In this document: piece by piece, positions 16,446 to 25,092 of the stretch | Numbering within the stretch: position 1 is the stretch's first letter | How the letters are laid out: every line of letters starts with the position of its first letter | Assembly (NCBI GenBank): GCA_937873455.1 | Contig: CALMYG010000022.1 | Coordinates: 140,728-204,727 of the forward strand | Length of the DNA: 64,000 nt | Reading direction: 5' to 3' | From: an uncultured Verrucomicrobiota bacterium | Lineage (GTDB): Bacteria > Verrucomicrobiota > Kiritimatiellia > CAIVKH01 | Notes under the pieces: model-generated | What the model saw: only the letters and a program-made list of their open reading frames with translations | The model's database searches: none | What the model was told of the DNA's origin: nothing | Program-made: the position numbers and the translations under genes

Positions 16446-17750
16446 ATGAACTTGGATGCCGCCCTCGAACGTTTGTTTCGCCGCAACCTGCACGTGATCA
16501 AGCTCGATCTTGAGCCGATGCGGGTCTTGATGGAGGTGCTGGGACATCCTGAACAACAATGCCTGATGCTTCATGTCGCCGGAACCAACGGCAAGGGAAG
16601 CGTTTGCGCGATGCTGGCCTCGGTACTACGCGCCCACGGGTATCGGACCGGTTTATATACCTCGCCGCACCTGATCCGATTCAATGAACGCATTCAGATC
16701 AACGGTGAACCGATTGATGACGAATCCTTGACGTTGTTGATCGAAGAGGTGGAAGCAGCCGCGGAGAAGCTGCCGGGACTCGGCATCCGGGATGTGACGT
16801 TCTTTGAATTTACCACGGCATTGGCTTTTCTGTATTTCGCCCGCAAAAAGTGTCCATTGGTCGTGCTGGAAACCGGGATGGGCGGTCGTTTGGACGCTAC
16901 CAACGTGGTGATTCCGGCGCTATCGGTCATCACCTCCATCGGGTTGGAACATACCGCGTATCTGGGGGACACGCTGGCCAAAATTGCCGGCGAAAAGGCG
17001 GGGATCATCAAGCCGGGTCGCCCGGTGGTGGTTGGGCCGGTTCCAGAGGAGGCATTCACCGTGATCGCCGGCAAGGCGCGCGATGCGGGAGCGCCCTTGT
17101 TGCCGGCGGCGGAACTCGTTCATGTGGCTGTGCGCTCGGTTTCGCTGGAGGGTCAAAAACTGGAAGTCGCCAGCGAGCAGGAGACCTACGGAACGGTGAT
17201 GCTTCCGCTCCCGGGCCGTCATCAGGCCGCCAATGCCGCCATCGCGGTGGCGGCGCTGGAGTGCCTGCAACGCGATGTCGGCATTGCCGTATCAACCGAG
17301 GCCATCAAGCAGGGTTTGGCGGCAACGGTCTGGCCGGCGCGCGGGCAGGTGTTGAGCAACGATCCGCCGGTGATTCTCGATGGCGCCCACAACCCCGAGG
17401 CGGCAGAGGCGTTGGGCGAATGGATCAAAAAAGTCGCCCGGAAACAACCGGTGGGGATGGTCGCCGGTTTTCTTGCGGACAAGGATCCGGCGGCGTTTGT
17501 GCGGGCGCTGGGTATCCATCCGGTGCAGACCTGGCTGGCGCCCATTCGAAGCGATCGCGCCATGCCGGTGGAAGAAACCCAACGGCGTCTCCATTTCCTT
17601 CCGCATGTACAGGCCATGCCGGACACCGCCACCGCATTGCGGGCGGCCCGCGAATGGGCATGCCGCGAACATGGCATTGTGCTGATTACCGGTTCGTTGT
17701 ACCTGGCCGGAGAGGTGCTGGCGCTGGAAGGCGCGAGCGGCTCACCCTAG
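16446..17750 (+). CDS. folC: Folylpolyglutamate synthase / dihydrofolate synthase
   Basis: An ATP-dependent Mur-ligase-type enzyme that adds glutamate to dihydropteroate and folates. The 434 residues match the family. The P-loop HVAGTNGKGSV lies at about 43-53, followed by TGLYTSPHL and FNERIQING. ATP and Mg contacts are in FFEFTTALAFLYFA and LETGMGGRLDATN (about 135-155), with GAHNPEAAEAL near 316-326 for the C-terminal domain. The start is the only one that keeps the usual MNxxxALxxLF opening. It is monocistronic: the genes on both sides run the other way. PabB at the window's left edge serves the same pathway, but the two genes are not adjacent. Confidence 0.95.
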   Translation: MNLDAALERLFRRNLHVIKLDLEPMRVLMEVLGHPEQQCLMLHVAGTNGKGSVCAMLASVLRAHGYRTGLYTSPHLIRFNERIQINGEPIDDESLTLLIEEVEAAAEKLPGLGIRDVTFFEFTTALAFLYFARKKCPLVVLETGMGGRLDATNVVIPALSVITSIGLEHTAYLGDTLAKIAGEKAGIIKPGRPVVVGPVPEEAFTVIAGKARDAGAPLLPAAELVHVAVRSVSLEGQKLEVASEQETYGTVMLPLPGRHQAANAAIAVAALECLQRDVGIAVSTEAIKQGLAATVWPARGQVLSNDPPVILDGAHNPEAAEALGEWIKKVARKQPVGMVAGFLADKDPAAFVRALGIHPVQTWLAPIRSDRAMPVEETQRRLHFLPHVQAMPDTATALRAAREWACREHGIVLITGSLYLAGEVLALEGASGSP

Positions 17751-17901
17751 CAGCCGTCGATTTCATTCCGGGCAATACGTACCGCCATATCCGGGCTGAT
17801 AAAGCACGAGGCCGGTTGCCCGGGAAATTGCTGCGCTCTAGGTTGAAAAAAGTTCCAATGTTTGGAAAAACGAGGTCGAAAAAGTTCCAAACCTTGGAAG
17901 A
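17751..17901. repeat. Intergenic spacer with two TTCCAA-n-TTGGAA palindromes
   Basis: Between convergent folC and the microcompartment operon. Two copies of GAAAAA(A)GTTCCAA, 3 nt, TTGGAA occur at 17852 and 17884 with a 32-bp period. They may be protein-binding sites or weak bidirectional terminators; no T-run follows a strong hairpin. Confidence 0.5.
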
Positions 17902-18168
17902 TCAGGTGGAAACGTGATCGATAATGCCGACGATGACCGAACGGACCGGGGCGTTGGCATCGTTTAGAACCTGGCGGGCGCCGTTGCCTTCGTCGAGAAT
18001 AAGCACCGGTTCCCCGGGTCCGGCGCCGACGCTGTCGACGGCGATGAGGTAATCGGATCCGGCTTTTCCGGTCGGGTCGGTTTTTTCGACGATCATCAAC
18101 TTCTTGCCGTCGTAAAACGGGTGGTTGATGGTGGAGTAGATTTGCCCGATGACGCGCCCGGTGATCAT
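17902..18168 (-). CDS. Microcompartment vertex protein BMC-P (EutN/CcmL family), copy 3
   Basis: An 88-residue protein with the EutN/CcmL (Pfam BMC-P) pattern: MITGRVIGQIYSTINHP at the start, GKKLMIVEK, LIAVDSVGAGPGEPVLILDEGNGAR and a C-terminal PVRSVIVGIIDHV. Pentamers of this family cap the twelve vertices of the polyhedral shell. The start overlaps the previous stop by 4 nt (ATGA). It is the last gene of the operon. Three different BMC-P genes here imply vertices of more than one kind, as in other SPU-class loci. Confidence 0.92.
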   Translation of the reverse strand: MITGRVIGQIYSTINHPFYDGKKLMIVEKTDPTGKAGSDYLIAVDSVGAGPGEPVLILDEGNGARQVLNDANAPVRSVIVGIIDHVST

Positions 18169-18452
18169 GATGCGCTCTCCGTGGTTTCGCGATGGACGCC
18201 GTCGACAATGCCGATGATGGCATGATCGACGGGGACAAAGGAGGGGTCAAGGGCCATGGCGGCTTCGCGGCCGCCTTCGTAATAAATCAATTCGCCCGGC
18301 CCGGCCATGCGGGTGGCATCGGCGGCGACCAGCGCCTTGCCCTTGGGATTTCCGGCCTTGTCCAGGGGCTGAACCAGAAGCATGGGAACGCCGCTCAGGC
18401 CTTCGTAAATTTCGCAGGGAACCACGCTGCCTATGACTTTGCCGAGCATCAT
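18165..18452 (-). CDS. Microcompartment vertex protein BMC-P (EutN/CcmL family), copy 2
   Basis: A 95-residue BMC-P protein: MLGKVIGSVVPCEIYEGLSG, then GVPMLLVQPLDKAG, ALVAADATRMAGPGELIYYE and VDHAIIGIVDGVH. It forms shell vertices. ATGA overlaps at both ends join it to the BMC-T gene before it and the BMC-P gene after it. It begins ATGATG, so either methionine could start. It is clearly different in sequence from the other two copies and so is not a recent duplicate. Confidence 0.92.
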   Translation of the reverse strand: MMLGKVIGSVVPCEIYEGLSGVPMLLVQPLDKAGNPKGKALVAADATRMAGPGELIYYEGGREAAMALDPSFVPVDHAIIGIVDGVHRETTESAS

Positions 18453-19060
18453 GTCCGTTCTCCATCCAATTTCAGGGCGTCAACTTCATGAAACCGGGTG
18501 TTGCCGGCGATGTGGCGTCCCAAGGCTTCATGCGGGGCGGTGAGGATTCGATAACTGAAGGTCGTTCCGCTCCGGGCGAGGAAGGCGGTGGCAATCTCCA
18601 CCGCGGCTTCGATGTCATGCAGGTGGCCTTCGTAGAAACTCAGGCCTTTGCCGGCGAGCCCGTCGTCGGCCAGGCGCAGTTCCAGCAACGATACCGGCGT
18701 TCCTTTAAGCGCCGCTTCGGCGGCGCGGATGTTCGCGGCGACCGAGGCGGTTTCGATAATGGCCCAGGCGCCGTCGCGCGACCGGTTGCGTTTTCCGAAC
18801 ATGGCGGCAAAAACATCCGGATGGACATCGGGCAGGAACAGGCGATCGATGATGGCATTGCCGGCCCAGTATTCGCCTTCGGCATAGGCTTCTTCCACCG
18901 AGGCGGTGGTGCCGCCGATCACGGTTAAATACCGCCCCCGGGTGATGGTGCCGCTTTTCAAGAAGACGATGGGCGCCTTCTTGAGCATGGCATCCGTCGC
19001 CTGGATTCCCGCCGGGATATCCAGAAATTCCAACAGGGCTACGGCGGGAAACGGTTTCAT
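18449..19060 (-). CDS. Microcompartment trimeric shell protein BMC-T (single-stacking type)
   Basis: 203 residues with two tandem BMC domains: the first from about 6 to 95 (VALLEFLDIPAGIQATDAML, then GRYLTVIGG and VEEAYAEGE), the second from about 110 (WAIIETASVAANIRAAEAAL and GKGLSFYEG). Trimers make pseudo-hexameric shell tiles with a central pore. The start at 19058-19060 is chosen because the preceding in-frame stretch overlaps the dehydrogenase gene in another frame and is arginine-rich nonsense; the chosen ATG overlaps the dehydrogenase stop by 1 nt. It resembles the T1-type shell protein of the Haliangium microcompartment, as far as I recall that family. Confidence 0.88.
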   Translation of the reverse strand: MKPFPAVALLEFLDIPAGIQATDAMLKKAPIVFLKSGTITRGRYLTVIGGTTASVEEAYAEGEYWAGNAIIDRLFLPDVHPDVFAAMFGKRNRSRDGAWAIIETASVAANIRAAEAALKGTPVSLLELRLADDGLAGKGLSFYEGHLHDIEAAVEIATAFLARSGTTFSYRILTAPHEALGRHIAGNTRFHEVDALKLDGERT

Positions 19061-20502
19061 CAGGTGATGCGGAAGTGATCGACCAGTACGCAGCGGCGCC
19101 AACGCGAAAAGGTGCGCGGGCCGGTGAGGCCTTCGCCGGTGGGGCTGGCGATGGTGAACGAGCAGTAGCCTTCGCCGTCGAGGCCGAGTCCGGCCTGCGA
19201 CCGGCCGTTTTTGACGAAGATGCTGCAGTTGCATTCCTTGGCCATGCGGTGAAGGTTGTCGATGTTGCGCGAATGCATGATCGCGGTGTGCCGGTTGCCG
19301 CCCTCGGTCTTGATGGCCAGGTCAATGGCGTAATCGGCGTTGGGCACGCGGCAGACCGGCAGAATCGGCATCATCTGCTCGGTCCAGAGCAGGGGATGGT
19401 TTTCGTCCACCTCGACGATGCCCAGCCGGATGGAGCTGGGTACGGTGATGCCGATCTTGGCGAGGATGACATCGGCATTTTTGCCGATCAAGTCGCGGTT
19501 GATGTGGGCTTCCTTGCGCGGGCCGTGCATTTCCGTGAAAATGACTTTTTCCAGCGCGGCCAGCTTGCTCTTGTCGATGAGCACCGCGTTGTTGCGGGTC
19601 ATGCTTTGGATCAGGTTGTCGGCAACGCTGGAGACGACCAACACTTGTTTTTCGTCGGCGCAGATGATGTTGTTGTCGGTGGAGGCGCCGAGGACGATGT
19701 CGCGTCCGGCTTTTTCGATATCGGCGGTTTCATCCACCACCACCGGCGGGTTGCCGGGGCCGGCGCAGATGGCGCGTTTACCGCTGGTCATGGCCGCCTT
19801 GACCACGCCGCCGCCGCCGGTCACCACCACGATGCGGATATCCGGATGTTTCATGGTGGCGTTGGCGCTTTCCACGGTGGGATTCGCCACGCAGGTGATG
19901 ACGTTTTGCGGTCCGCCGGTTTCGACGATGACTTTATTGATAAGCGCAACGGTCTGCATGGAGCAGTTTTTTGCGCTGGGATGCACGTTAAAGACCACGG
20001 TGTTGCCGGCGGCGATCATCCCGATGGTGTTGCAGATGATGGTCGAGGTCGGATTGGTGCAGGGGGTGATGGCGCCAATGACACCAAAGGGCGCGGGCTC
20101 CATCAGGTAAAGGCCGTGGTCGCCGGTAATGGCCTGGGGCTCCAGGTGTTCCAGCCCCGGTGTTTTTTCGGTGACGAGGATGTTTTTGGTTATTTTGTCC
20201 TCGAAGCGCCCGAGTCCGGTTTCGGTGTGGGCGGCCTTGGCCAGCGGGGCGGCATGTTCGAGCATCGTCTTGCGAATGTTGGCGATGATCGCGGCCCGGG
20301 TTTTCAAGGGCAGGGCGACGAATACCGGCTGGGCCGCTTTCGCCGCCTTCACGGCTTCATCCACGGTGGCGTAGATGCCGAGGCCTTGCTCCACCGCGGC
20401 GCCACGGGAGGCGGCCGGGGCCGGTGCGCCCGGGTCGCGGTTTAAATCCGAGACGATACGCTGGGCGATGGCGTCAATTTCCTGATCGCTTAGTCTGGCC
20501 AT
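19060..20502 (-). CDS. CoA-acylating aldehyde dehydrogenase of the microcompartment (EutE/PduP-like)
   Basis: Oxidises an aldehyde, here probably acetaldehyde from DeoC, to acyl-CoA with NAD and CoA. It has 480 residues. The catalytic cysteine is C281 in TDNNIICADEKQV, nucleotide-binding VVVTGGGGVVKAAM is near 225-238, and AGPGNPPVVVDETADI is near 247-262. Residues 1-22 (MARLSDQEIDAIAQRIVSDL) form an amphipathic helix followed by a Pro/Ala linker, the form of an encapsulation peptide. The ATG at 20500-20502 has GAGG 7 nt upstream; a TTG two codons earlier is less likely. No phosphotransacylase or alcohol dehydrogenase gene accompanies it in this window, so acetyl-CoA and NAD recycling must rely on other genes. 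Confidence 0.93.
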   Translation of the reverse strand: MARLSDQEIDAIAQRIVSDLNRDPGAPAPAASRGAAVEQGLGIYATVDEAVKAAKAAQPVFVALPLKTRAAIIANIRKTMLEHAAPLAKAAHTETGLGRFEDKITKNILVTEKTPGLEHLEPQAITGDHGLYLMEPAPFGVIGAITPCTNPTSTIICNTIGMIAAGNTVVFNVHPSAKNCSMQTVALINKVIVETGGPQNVITCVANPTVESANATMKHPDIRIVVVTGGGGVVKAAMTSGKRAICAGPGNPPVVVDETADIEKAGRDIVLGASTDNNIICADEKQVLVVSSVADNLIQSMTRNNAVLIDKSKLAALEKVIFTEMHGPRKEAHINRDLIGKNADVILAKIGITVPSSIRLGIVEVDENHPLLWTEQMMPILPVCRVPNADYAIDLAIKTEGGNRHTAIMHSRNIDNLHRMAKECNCSIFVKNGRSQAGLGLDGEGYCSFTIASPTGEGLTGPRTFSRWRRCVLVDHFRIT

Positions 20503-20610
20503 AAACAACCTCGATTACGGAGTCACGCGGGCGGAACCGCCGCGAGCGGTAAGCCGGAAACACGAGTCGTGGACCGGTCCGGCCTCCGCGGCGGCGGCAT
20601 GCGCTTTCCG

Positions 20611-20898
20611 TTATTTTTTGTACTTCGTCTTGTCCCCGACATCCCAACTGTCGACGATGCCCATGACCACGGCGTCTACGGGACGCTTGTCCGTGGCCAG
20701 GGTCTGGCGGGCCGAGCTGCCAGAGGCGATCAGTACGATCTCCTCCGGGCCGGCGCCGACCGCGTCGGCGGCGACGAGGAAGTTTCCGGTTTCCCGGCCC
20801 TCCTCATCGATGGCGCGCACGAGCAGGAACTTCAACCCGTCCAGGCTGGGTTCCTTGCGCGTCGAAACGACGGTTCCGACTACCTTGGCTAGAATCAT
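20611..20898 (-). CDS. Microcompartment vertex protein BMC-P (EutN/CcmL family), copy 1
   Basis: A 95-residue BMC-P protein: [51 protein letters not shown] and [14 protein letters not shown]. It provides pentameric vertices for the shell. It lies 30 nt after the BMC-H gene and 108 nt before the dehydrogenase. The 108-nt gap holds no gene, only a GC-rich stretch with an 18-nt word also found inside the toxin gene at 3302. Confidence 0.92.
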   Translation of the reverse strand: MILAKVVGTVVSTRKEPSLDGLKFLLVRAIDEEGRETGNFLVAADAVGAGPEEIVLIASGSSARQTLATDKRPVDAVVMGIVDSWDVGDKTKYKK

Positions 20899-20928
20899 AA
20901 TGCACCTGTCCGGCCGGGGGCCGGGCGG

Positions 20929-21228
20929 TTATTTTTTCGCCTTGGCTTCGGGGGCGCGACCCAGCGGCATCACCGCATCCACATTCGCGTGGGGGCGGGC
21001 GATGACATGGATGGCGACCACTTCGCCGACGCGTCCGGCAGCCACTTGAGCGGCATCACAGGCGGCCTTGACCGCCGCGACATCGCCGCGCACGACTACC
21101 GTCGTGAATCCGCCGCCGGTTTTCTCGTACGACACGAGTTCGACTTTGGCCGCTTTGACCGCGGCGTCCGCGGCTTCCACTACCGCAGGGAAGGAACGCG
21201 TTTCAATCATGCCTAATGCTTCCGTCAT
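20929..21228 (-). CDS. Microcompartment hexameric shell protein BMC-H
   Basis: A 99-residue single BMC-domain protein: [20 protein letters not shown], then [32 protein letters not shown] and [15 protein letters not shown]. Hexamers tile the shell facets; it is the only BMC-H gene in the operon and so is the expected bulk shell protein. The pore-lining stretch after EKTGGG is glycine-rich as in family members that pass small polar metabolites. A short Lys/Ala-rich tail follows the domain. Confidence 0.95.
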   Translation of the reverse strand: MTEALGMIETRSFPAVVEAADAAVKAAKVELVSYEKTGGGFTTVVVRGDVAAVKAACDAAQVAAGRVGEVVAIHVIARPHANVDAVMPLGRAPEAKAKK

Positions 21229-21299
21229 GTTTTTTCTCCGTTTGGTTACTACGTCTGGTTTGATTGGGGGTGTTCAGTGTTCGGGGGAACGTTGGGGGG

Positions 21300-21926
21300 T
21301 TAGCGCCCTTTGACGGCGCGTCCGGTAATCGACTCAATGGCTTTTTCGGCGGCCCGGTAGCCGACGTCGATATCCTGTTCTTCACCGCCGAGGTAAAGGC
21401 GACCGACCGCGCCGACGGCGCGAACTTCAAGGATGTTGACGTTGGCGGCTTTCTCCGCCTCGTTCGCGGCGATGGCGGCGTAGCCGGCCGGGGCGCACTC
21501 CATGACATACAACGACTGACCGGGCAGGATCATGTCGCCGTGACGGGTGCGGTTGATCAGTTGGGTGTGGTAGTCGGAAATATTCCGGATGACCTCGCTG
21601 GTGTAGATTTCCGGCTTGATCCGGTCTTCTTCCTTCAGGCCCAAATGTTCGAGGATGGCGCGACCGGCCTCCCGGACCTCGGATTGTTCATGCGAGTGCA
21701 GCTCAAGCATGCCGAACTGGCGTTCGATGATCAACATGCCCGGGGTGACGTTGGTCGCCTTGAGGGCGACGTCGGTCATCCGCATGATGTCCATGCCGGG
21801 ATTGATTTCCACGAACAAGGCGGCTTGGCCGGGGGTGGGGAGGAAGCCTTGGGCGACCGTCCCGAGAAACGACGCGAACTGCGGCTGCAAACTGTCGAGA
21901 AACACATAACAACGTAGCTCTGCCAT
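21300..21926 (-). CDS. Microcompartment shell protein BMC-T (double-stacking, gated-pore type)
   Basis: A 208-residue tandem-BMC protein: MAELRCYVFLDSLQPQFASF, GFLPTPGQAALFVEINPG, DVALKATNVTPGMLIIERQFG and MILPGQSLYVMECAPAGYAAI with ANEAEKAANVNILEV. The permuted fold and the ER pair in IIERQFG fit the double-stacked trimers whose central pore opens and closes, thought to pass larger cofactors or substrates. It is the second gene of the operon, 13 nt after the RpiB-DeoC fusion. It differs from the other BMC-T, so each has its own role. Confidence 0.9.
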   Translation of the reverse strand: MAELRCYVFLDSLQPQFASFLGTVAQGFLPTPGQAALFVEINPGMDIMRMTDVALKATNVTPGMLIIERQFGMLELHSHEQSEVREAGRAILEHLGLKEEDRIKPEIYTSEVIRNISDYHTQLINRTRHGDMILPGQSLYVMECAPAGYAAIAANEAEKAANVNILEVRAVGAVGRLYLGGEEQDIDVGYRAAEKAIESITGRAVKGR

Positions 21927-21939
21927 GGCTGCTTACTCC

Positions 21940-23190
21940 TTATTTTTTTCCACCGGCCATTGCTATGGCCTCTTCCATTATTTTCACGCTGCTGCTGCAA
22001 CCGACGCGGGTGGCGCCGGCGTTTACCATTTTAACGACGTCCGCATAGGTGCGCACCCCGCCGGAGGCCTTTACGCCCAGTTTCTTGGGGGCGGTAACCC
22101 GGGCCATGAGGGCGATGTCTTCAGCGGTGGCCCCGCCGGAGGACATGCCGGTCGAGGTTTTGACGTAATGCGCGCCGGCCTTCATGCTCAATTCGCAGGC
22201 GCGAACTTTTTCTTCATCGGTGAGCAGGCTGTTTTCAAAAATCACTTTGCAGATGGCGCGGGAGTCGTTGCAGTCTTCAACAACGCCCCGGATATCCTGG
22301 AGGACGAGTTTGTCGTCTTTGCTTTTCAGGGCGCCGATGTTGATGACCATGTCGATTTCCTGGGCGCCATCGCGCAGGGCGCGCCGGGTTTCCAGCGACT
22401 TGATCTGCGGGGTGACCGCGCCCAGCGGGAAGCCGACCACCGCGCATACCTTGACCGGGCTGCCGCGCAGCAATTCGCGGGCTTTTTTGACCCACGTCGG
22501 ATTCACGCACACCGAATAAAAGCCATACTGCACGGCTTCCTTGCAGAGTTTTTCGATATCGGCGGCGGACGCCTCAGCCTTGAGGACGGTGTGATCAATC
22601 AGTTTGCACAATTTATCCGGCGCAATCGGCGCGCCGCCGGCGGGGCGTGCGCCGCCGCCGAGAAGTGATTTGACCCGCTCGGCAATGCGTTGAACATCTT
22701 CGGGTGAGAGGTCGGAGGGTAGGGAGGATGCGCTCATATTCGCCTTTTCGTAGTCTTTAATCAGTTGCACGCGCTTGAGGTGTCGCTCGGCCGTGCATGC
22801 GGTGGTTAGAAAGACATCGGTGATTTGTTTGATTTCGGTTAGGGTGTTCTGGCCGGCCCCGAGTGTCAAGACATTCGCGCCGTTGTGTTCACGGCAGTTG
22901 CGGGCGAGGGCCTCGTTGTAGCACGCGGCGGCCAATACACCGGGAAATTTGTTGGCGGTCATGGCGGAGCCGATTCCGGCGCCGTCGATCACTATGCCGA
23001 AATCCGCGTCGCCCCGGGAAACTGCGCCGGCGACCAAGGCGGCGATGCGGGGATAGTCCACGGGCTCTTTGCTGTGGGTGCCAACGTCCTGGACGGAGTG
23101 TCCCAAGCCTTTGAGGTGGGGAATTAACCCCTGCTTGGTCTCGAAGCCTCCGTGGTCAGCGCCAATCGCTATCCGTAAACTCCGACTCAT
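21940..23190 (-). CDS. RpiB-DeoC fusion: sugar-phosphate isomerase-like domain plus deoxyribose-phosphate aldolase
   Basis: Residues 1-150 are an RpiB/LacA-type domain ([32 protein letters not shown]). Residues 190-416 are class I DeoC, which splits 2-deoxyribose-5-phosphate into glyceraldehyde-3-phosphate and acetaldehyde. Its Schiff-base lysine is K344 (YVKTSTGM), with D280 (EIDMVIN) and K374 (VKASGGVR). RpiB plus DeoC is the signature of sugar-phosphate-utilising (SPU) microcompartments. In the RpiB domain the usual catalytic Cys is Asp69 (VIDGAGIG), while the ring-opening His and both phosphate-binding Arg remain. Residues about 158-178 ([17 protein letters not shown]) form an encapsulation-peptide-like helix between the domains. 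It is the first gene of the operon. Isomerase activity is uncertain, aldolase activity likely. Confidence 0.93.
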   Translation of the reverse strand: MSRSLRIAIGADHGGFETKQGLIPHLKGLGHSVQDVGTHSKEPVDYPRIAALVAGAVSRGDADFGIVIDGAGIGSAMTANKFPGVLAAACYNEALARNCREHNGANVLTLGAGQNTLTEIKQITDVFLTTACTAERHLKRVQLIKDYEKANMSASSLPSDLSPEDVQRIAERVKSLLGGGARPAGGAPIAPDKLCKLIDHTVLKAEASAADIEKLCKEAVQYGFYSVCVNPTWVKKARELLRGSPVKVCAVVGFPLGAVTPQIKSLETRRALRDGAQEIDMVINIGALKSKDDKLVLQDIRGVVEDCNDSRAICKVIFENSLLTDEEKVRACELSMKAGAHYVKTSTGMSSGGATAEDIALMARVTAPKKLGVKASGGVRTYADVVKMVNAGATRVGCSSSVKIMEEAIAMAGGKK

Positions 23191-23199
23191 GTGGCGCGT

Positions 23200-23228
23200 A
23201 TGTTCGCGACACCGCCCGCGTTCGTCAA
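23200..23228 (-). promoter_or_regulatory. Candidate promoter of the microcompartment operon
   Basis: On the minus strand, TTGACG (23223-23228), a 17-bp spacer and GAACAT (23200-23205). The -10 box ends 9 nt before the ATG, and no ribosome binding site is visible. No regulator gene lies next to the operon. Confidence 0.45.
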
Positions 23229-23286
23229 CAGGGAAATGACGCTTTTCGCGAGTTTAACGTTTTATCGGGAGTGACGCCTCGCGAAA

Positions 23287-24996
23287 TCACGCGTCGGTAT
23301 CGTCGTCGTCAGTAGCGGTGACCGGGCCGCGACGGCGCATGTTGTCCTGGAATTCAGCCTGGCGCAGCAGGTAATTCTGCATTTCCGTGAAGGTGATGGG
23401 GCTGATTTGGCGGCGCAAGGTGCCGACGATCTGCGGGCGCATCATTTCGGCGGAGACTTCCGTGTTGGCTTGCCGCGATTTGATGTAACCCAGCAGCATG
23501 CTGTTTTCCATTTCGATCACGTCGGTAAGCTCACCGGCGTTCCGGGTGAGCAGATGACGGATCAGCACATTGGCGATTTCCGGATCGAGCTCGACGGTGT
23601 TGAGATCGAACGGAGGCGGCGAGACGGCGGTGAGTTTGTATTCCGCCATGACTTCGTCGAAGGTGAGGCCGGCGGAAAGACCGGCAATGACACTGTCGCG
23701 GATTTCGGCGGCTTTTTCGGAAAGCGCATTGTAGATCGCGAATTCGCGGGCGGCGCGTTCCACCAGGGCGCGCACTTCCTCAAACTCGGGAATCCGCTCG
23801 GGGAGCCGCTCGCGCAAGGCGAGCACGTAGACGAAATTGGTTCCGGCGATGGGATCGCTGTAATAATAATCGTCGTCATCGCTCAGGTTAAACGCGGCGC
23901 GCACCAGCAGGGGATTCGCCTCTTCGAGCTCGGATGGGAGATCACGCAAGCCAAACGGCGCGGTGATGACCAGCTCAACGCCTTCTTCCGAGGCAACACG
24001 ATCAAACGCCGCGCGACCGGCATTGCGTTGGAACGAGAGCTCCTGGACAAATTGATTGGCTTTGTCCTGGGCCAGAATCAGCGCCTGGCGCGCGGACAGG
24101 ATGTCCACGATTTCATCGCGGACGTCTTCCAGGGGGCGGTATTCGGTGGCGGCAAGGGAAAAGAGGTTGGTGTCTTCCGCTTCGGAGGGCAGGGCGTAAC
24201 GGTCGAGGTTGAAGTCGTAGTATTCTTCAATTTCCTCGTCGGTGATGGTGACCGCTTCACGAAAATCGGCCACCGGGAACACGGCGGCTTTGACCGCGAC
24301 TTTTTCCGGAAGGGTGAACATTTCCCGGTCTTTGTCGAAAAAGGCGAGGATATCGTCTTCGGAAACGACCACGCCGTCGGCCACAAGGTCGGGATCGATT
24401 TGGACGTATTGGATTTCGAACGTATCGGTCAGGGTGGAGAAGGTGCGGTCGACCTCCATGGGGGTGACCAGCATCATGCGGTCCAGCACGGTGCGGAGTT
24501 TCTGGAGAATGATTTCCTGCCGGACGTGTTCTTCAAATTCGCGTTTGGTTGCCCGGAATTGGGCAAGGAATTGCTGGGCGAATTGATCGTAGGCCTGGGG
24601 GCTGAAGCGTTCATTTTGTTGGAGGAACTCAAAGGACTGAATGGCGCTGACGACTTCATCGTTGCTGGAGGAGATGCCGAGGTTTTTAGCTTCGCGCAAG
24701 GTGGCGATGCGCTGCCAGGCCATTTCATGCAGTTGGTCTTCAATCTCCGGCGTGATGGCGATGGCGCGGCCGGTCATCAGGACCAGCGATAAATAGGTGT
24801 TAAACCGGGCGCGCTGAAATTCCTCGAACGAGATATCTTCGCCGCTCAAACTTCCGGCCGCGTTGGGTCCTTGATCGCGGGCGTCGGGCATCTGGGTGCC
24901 CCAGATGACAAAGGAAAAGATGATAACAACCAAAAAGCCAAGCCAGATAAGGCGATTTTTGATGAGTTTATGAAATTTTGTGATCAACATGGCCAT
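23287..24996 (-). CDS. PpiD/SurA-like membrane-anchored periplasmic chaperone
   Basis: A 569-residue protein with a short cytoplasmic N-terminus, one membrane anchor (about residues 15-33, WLGFLVVIIFSFVIWGT) and a long periplasmic part. Residues about 45-200 match the SurA N-terminal/PpiD helical region (GEDISFEEFQRAR, then KREFEEHVRQEIILQKL). Beyond it the sequence is acidic, with a tail ending TATDDDDTDA. No parvulin active-site pattern is obvious, so this may be a chaperone without isomerase activity. The start ATG has AAAGGG about 12 nt upstream and a good promoter. It is transcribed toward the microcompartment operon, 96 nt upstream of it. Confidence 0.8.
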   Translation of the reverse strand: MAMLITKFHKLIKNRLIWLGFLVVIIFSFVIWGTQMPDARDQGPNAAGSLSGEDISFEEFQRARFNTYLSLVLMTGRAIAITPEIEDQLHEMAWQRIATLREAKNLGISSSNDEVVSAIQSFEFLQQNERFSPQAYDQFAQQFLAQFRATKREFEEHVRQEIILQKLRTVLDRMMLVTPMEVDRTFSTLTDTFEIQYVQIDPDLVADGVVVSEDDILAFFDKDREMFTLPEKVAVKAAVFPVADFREAVTITDEEIEEYYDFNLDRYALPSEAEDTNLFSLAATEYRPLEDVRDEIVDILSARQALILAQDKANQFVQELSFQRNAGRAAFDRVASEEGVELVITAPFGLRDLPSELEEANPLLVRAAFNLSDDDDYYYSDPIAGTNFVYVLALRERLPERIPEFEEVRALVERAAREFAIYNALSEKAAEIRDSVIAGLSAGLTFDEVMAEYKLTAVSPPPFDLNTVELDPEIANVLIRHLLTRNAGELTDVIEMENSMLLGYIKSRQANTEVSAEMMRPQIVGTLRRQISPITFTEMQNYLLRQAEFQDNMRRRGPVTATDDDDTDA

Positions 24997-25034
24997 AAGA
25001 GGGCCCTTTCGCGTTACGTTTATATGAGCCGGGG

Positions 25035-25063
25035 AACATAGCGGGATCGCGGGCGAGCGTCAA
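25035..25063 (-). promoter_or_regulatory. Promoter of the PpiD-like gene
   Basis: On the minus strand, TTGACG (25058-25063), a 17-bp spacer and TATGTT (25035-25040), giving a leader of about 30 nt that carries AAAGGG. Unlike several other promoters in this window, this one would give a conventional leader. Confidence 0.6.
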
Positions 25064-25092
25064 CAGGTCTGTGGGGCGCCGGGAAGGCGCGG

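Noticed and set aside
18449..19234. Longer start for the BMC-T gene at 19234
   Set aside because: The extra 58 residues are arginine-rich, overlap the dehydrogenase gene, and the BMC domain begins right after the ATG at 19060.
3302..20549. Shared 18-bp word CGGAACCGCCGCGAGCGG at 3302 and 20532
   Set aside because: One copy is inside toxin coding sequence; in GC-rich DNA an 18-bp match is weak evidence and no wider repeat surrounds it.
23287..24996. Parvulin isomerase domain in the PpiD-like protein
   Set aside because: No parvulin active-site pattern could be found between the N-terminal region and the end.
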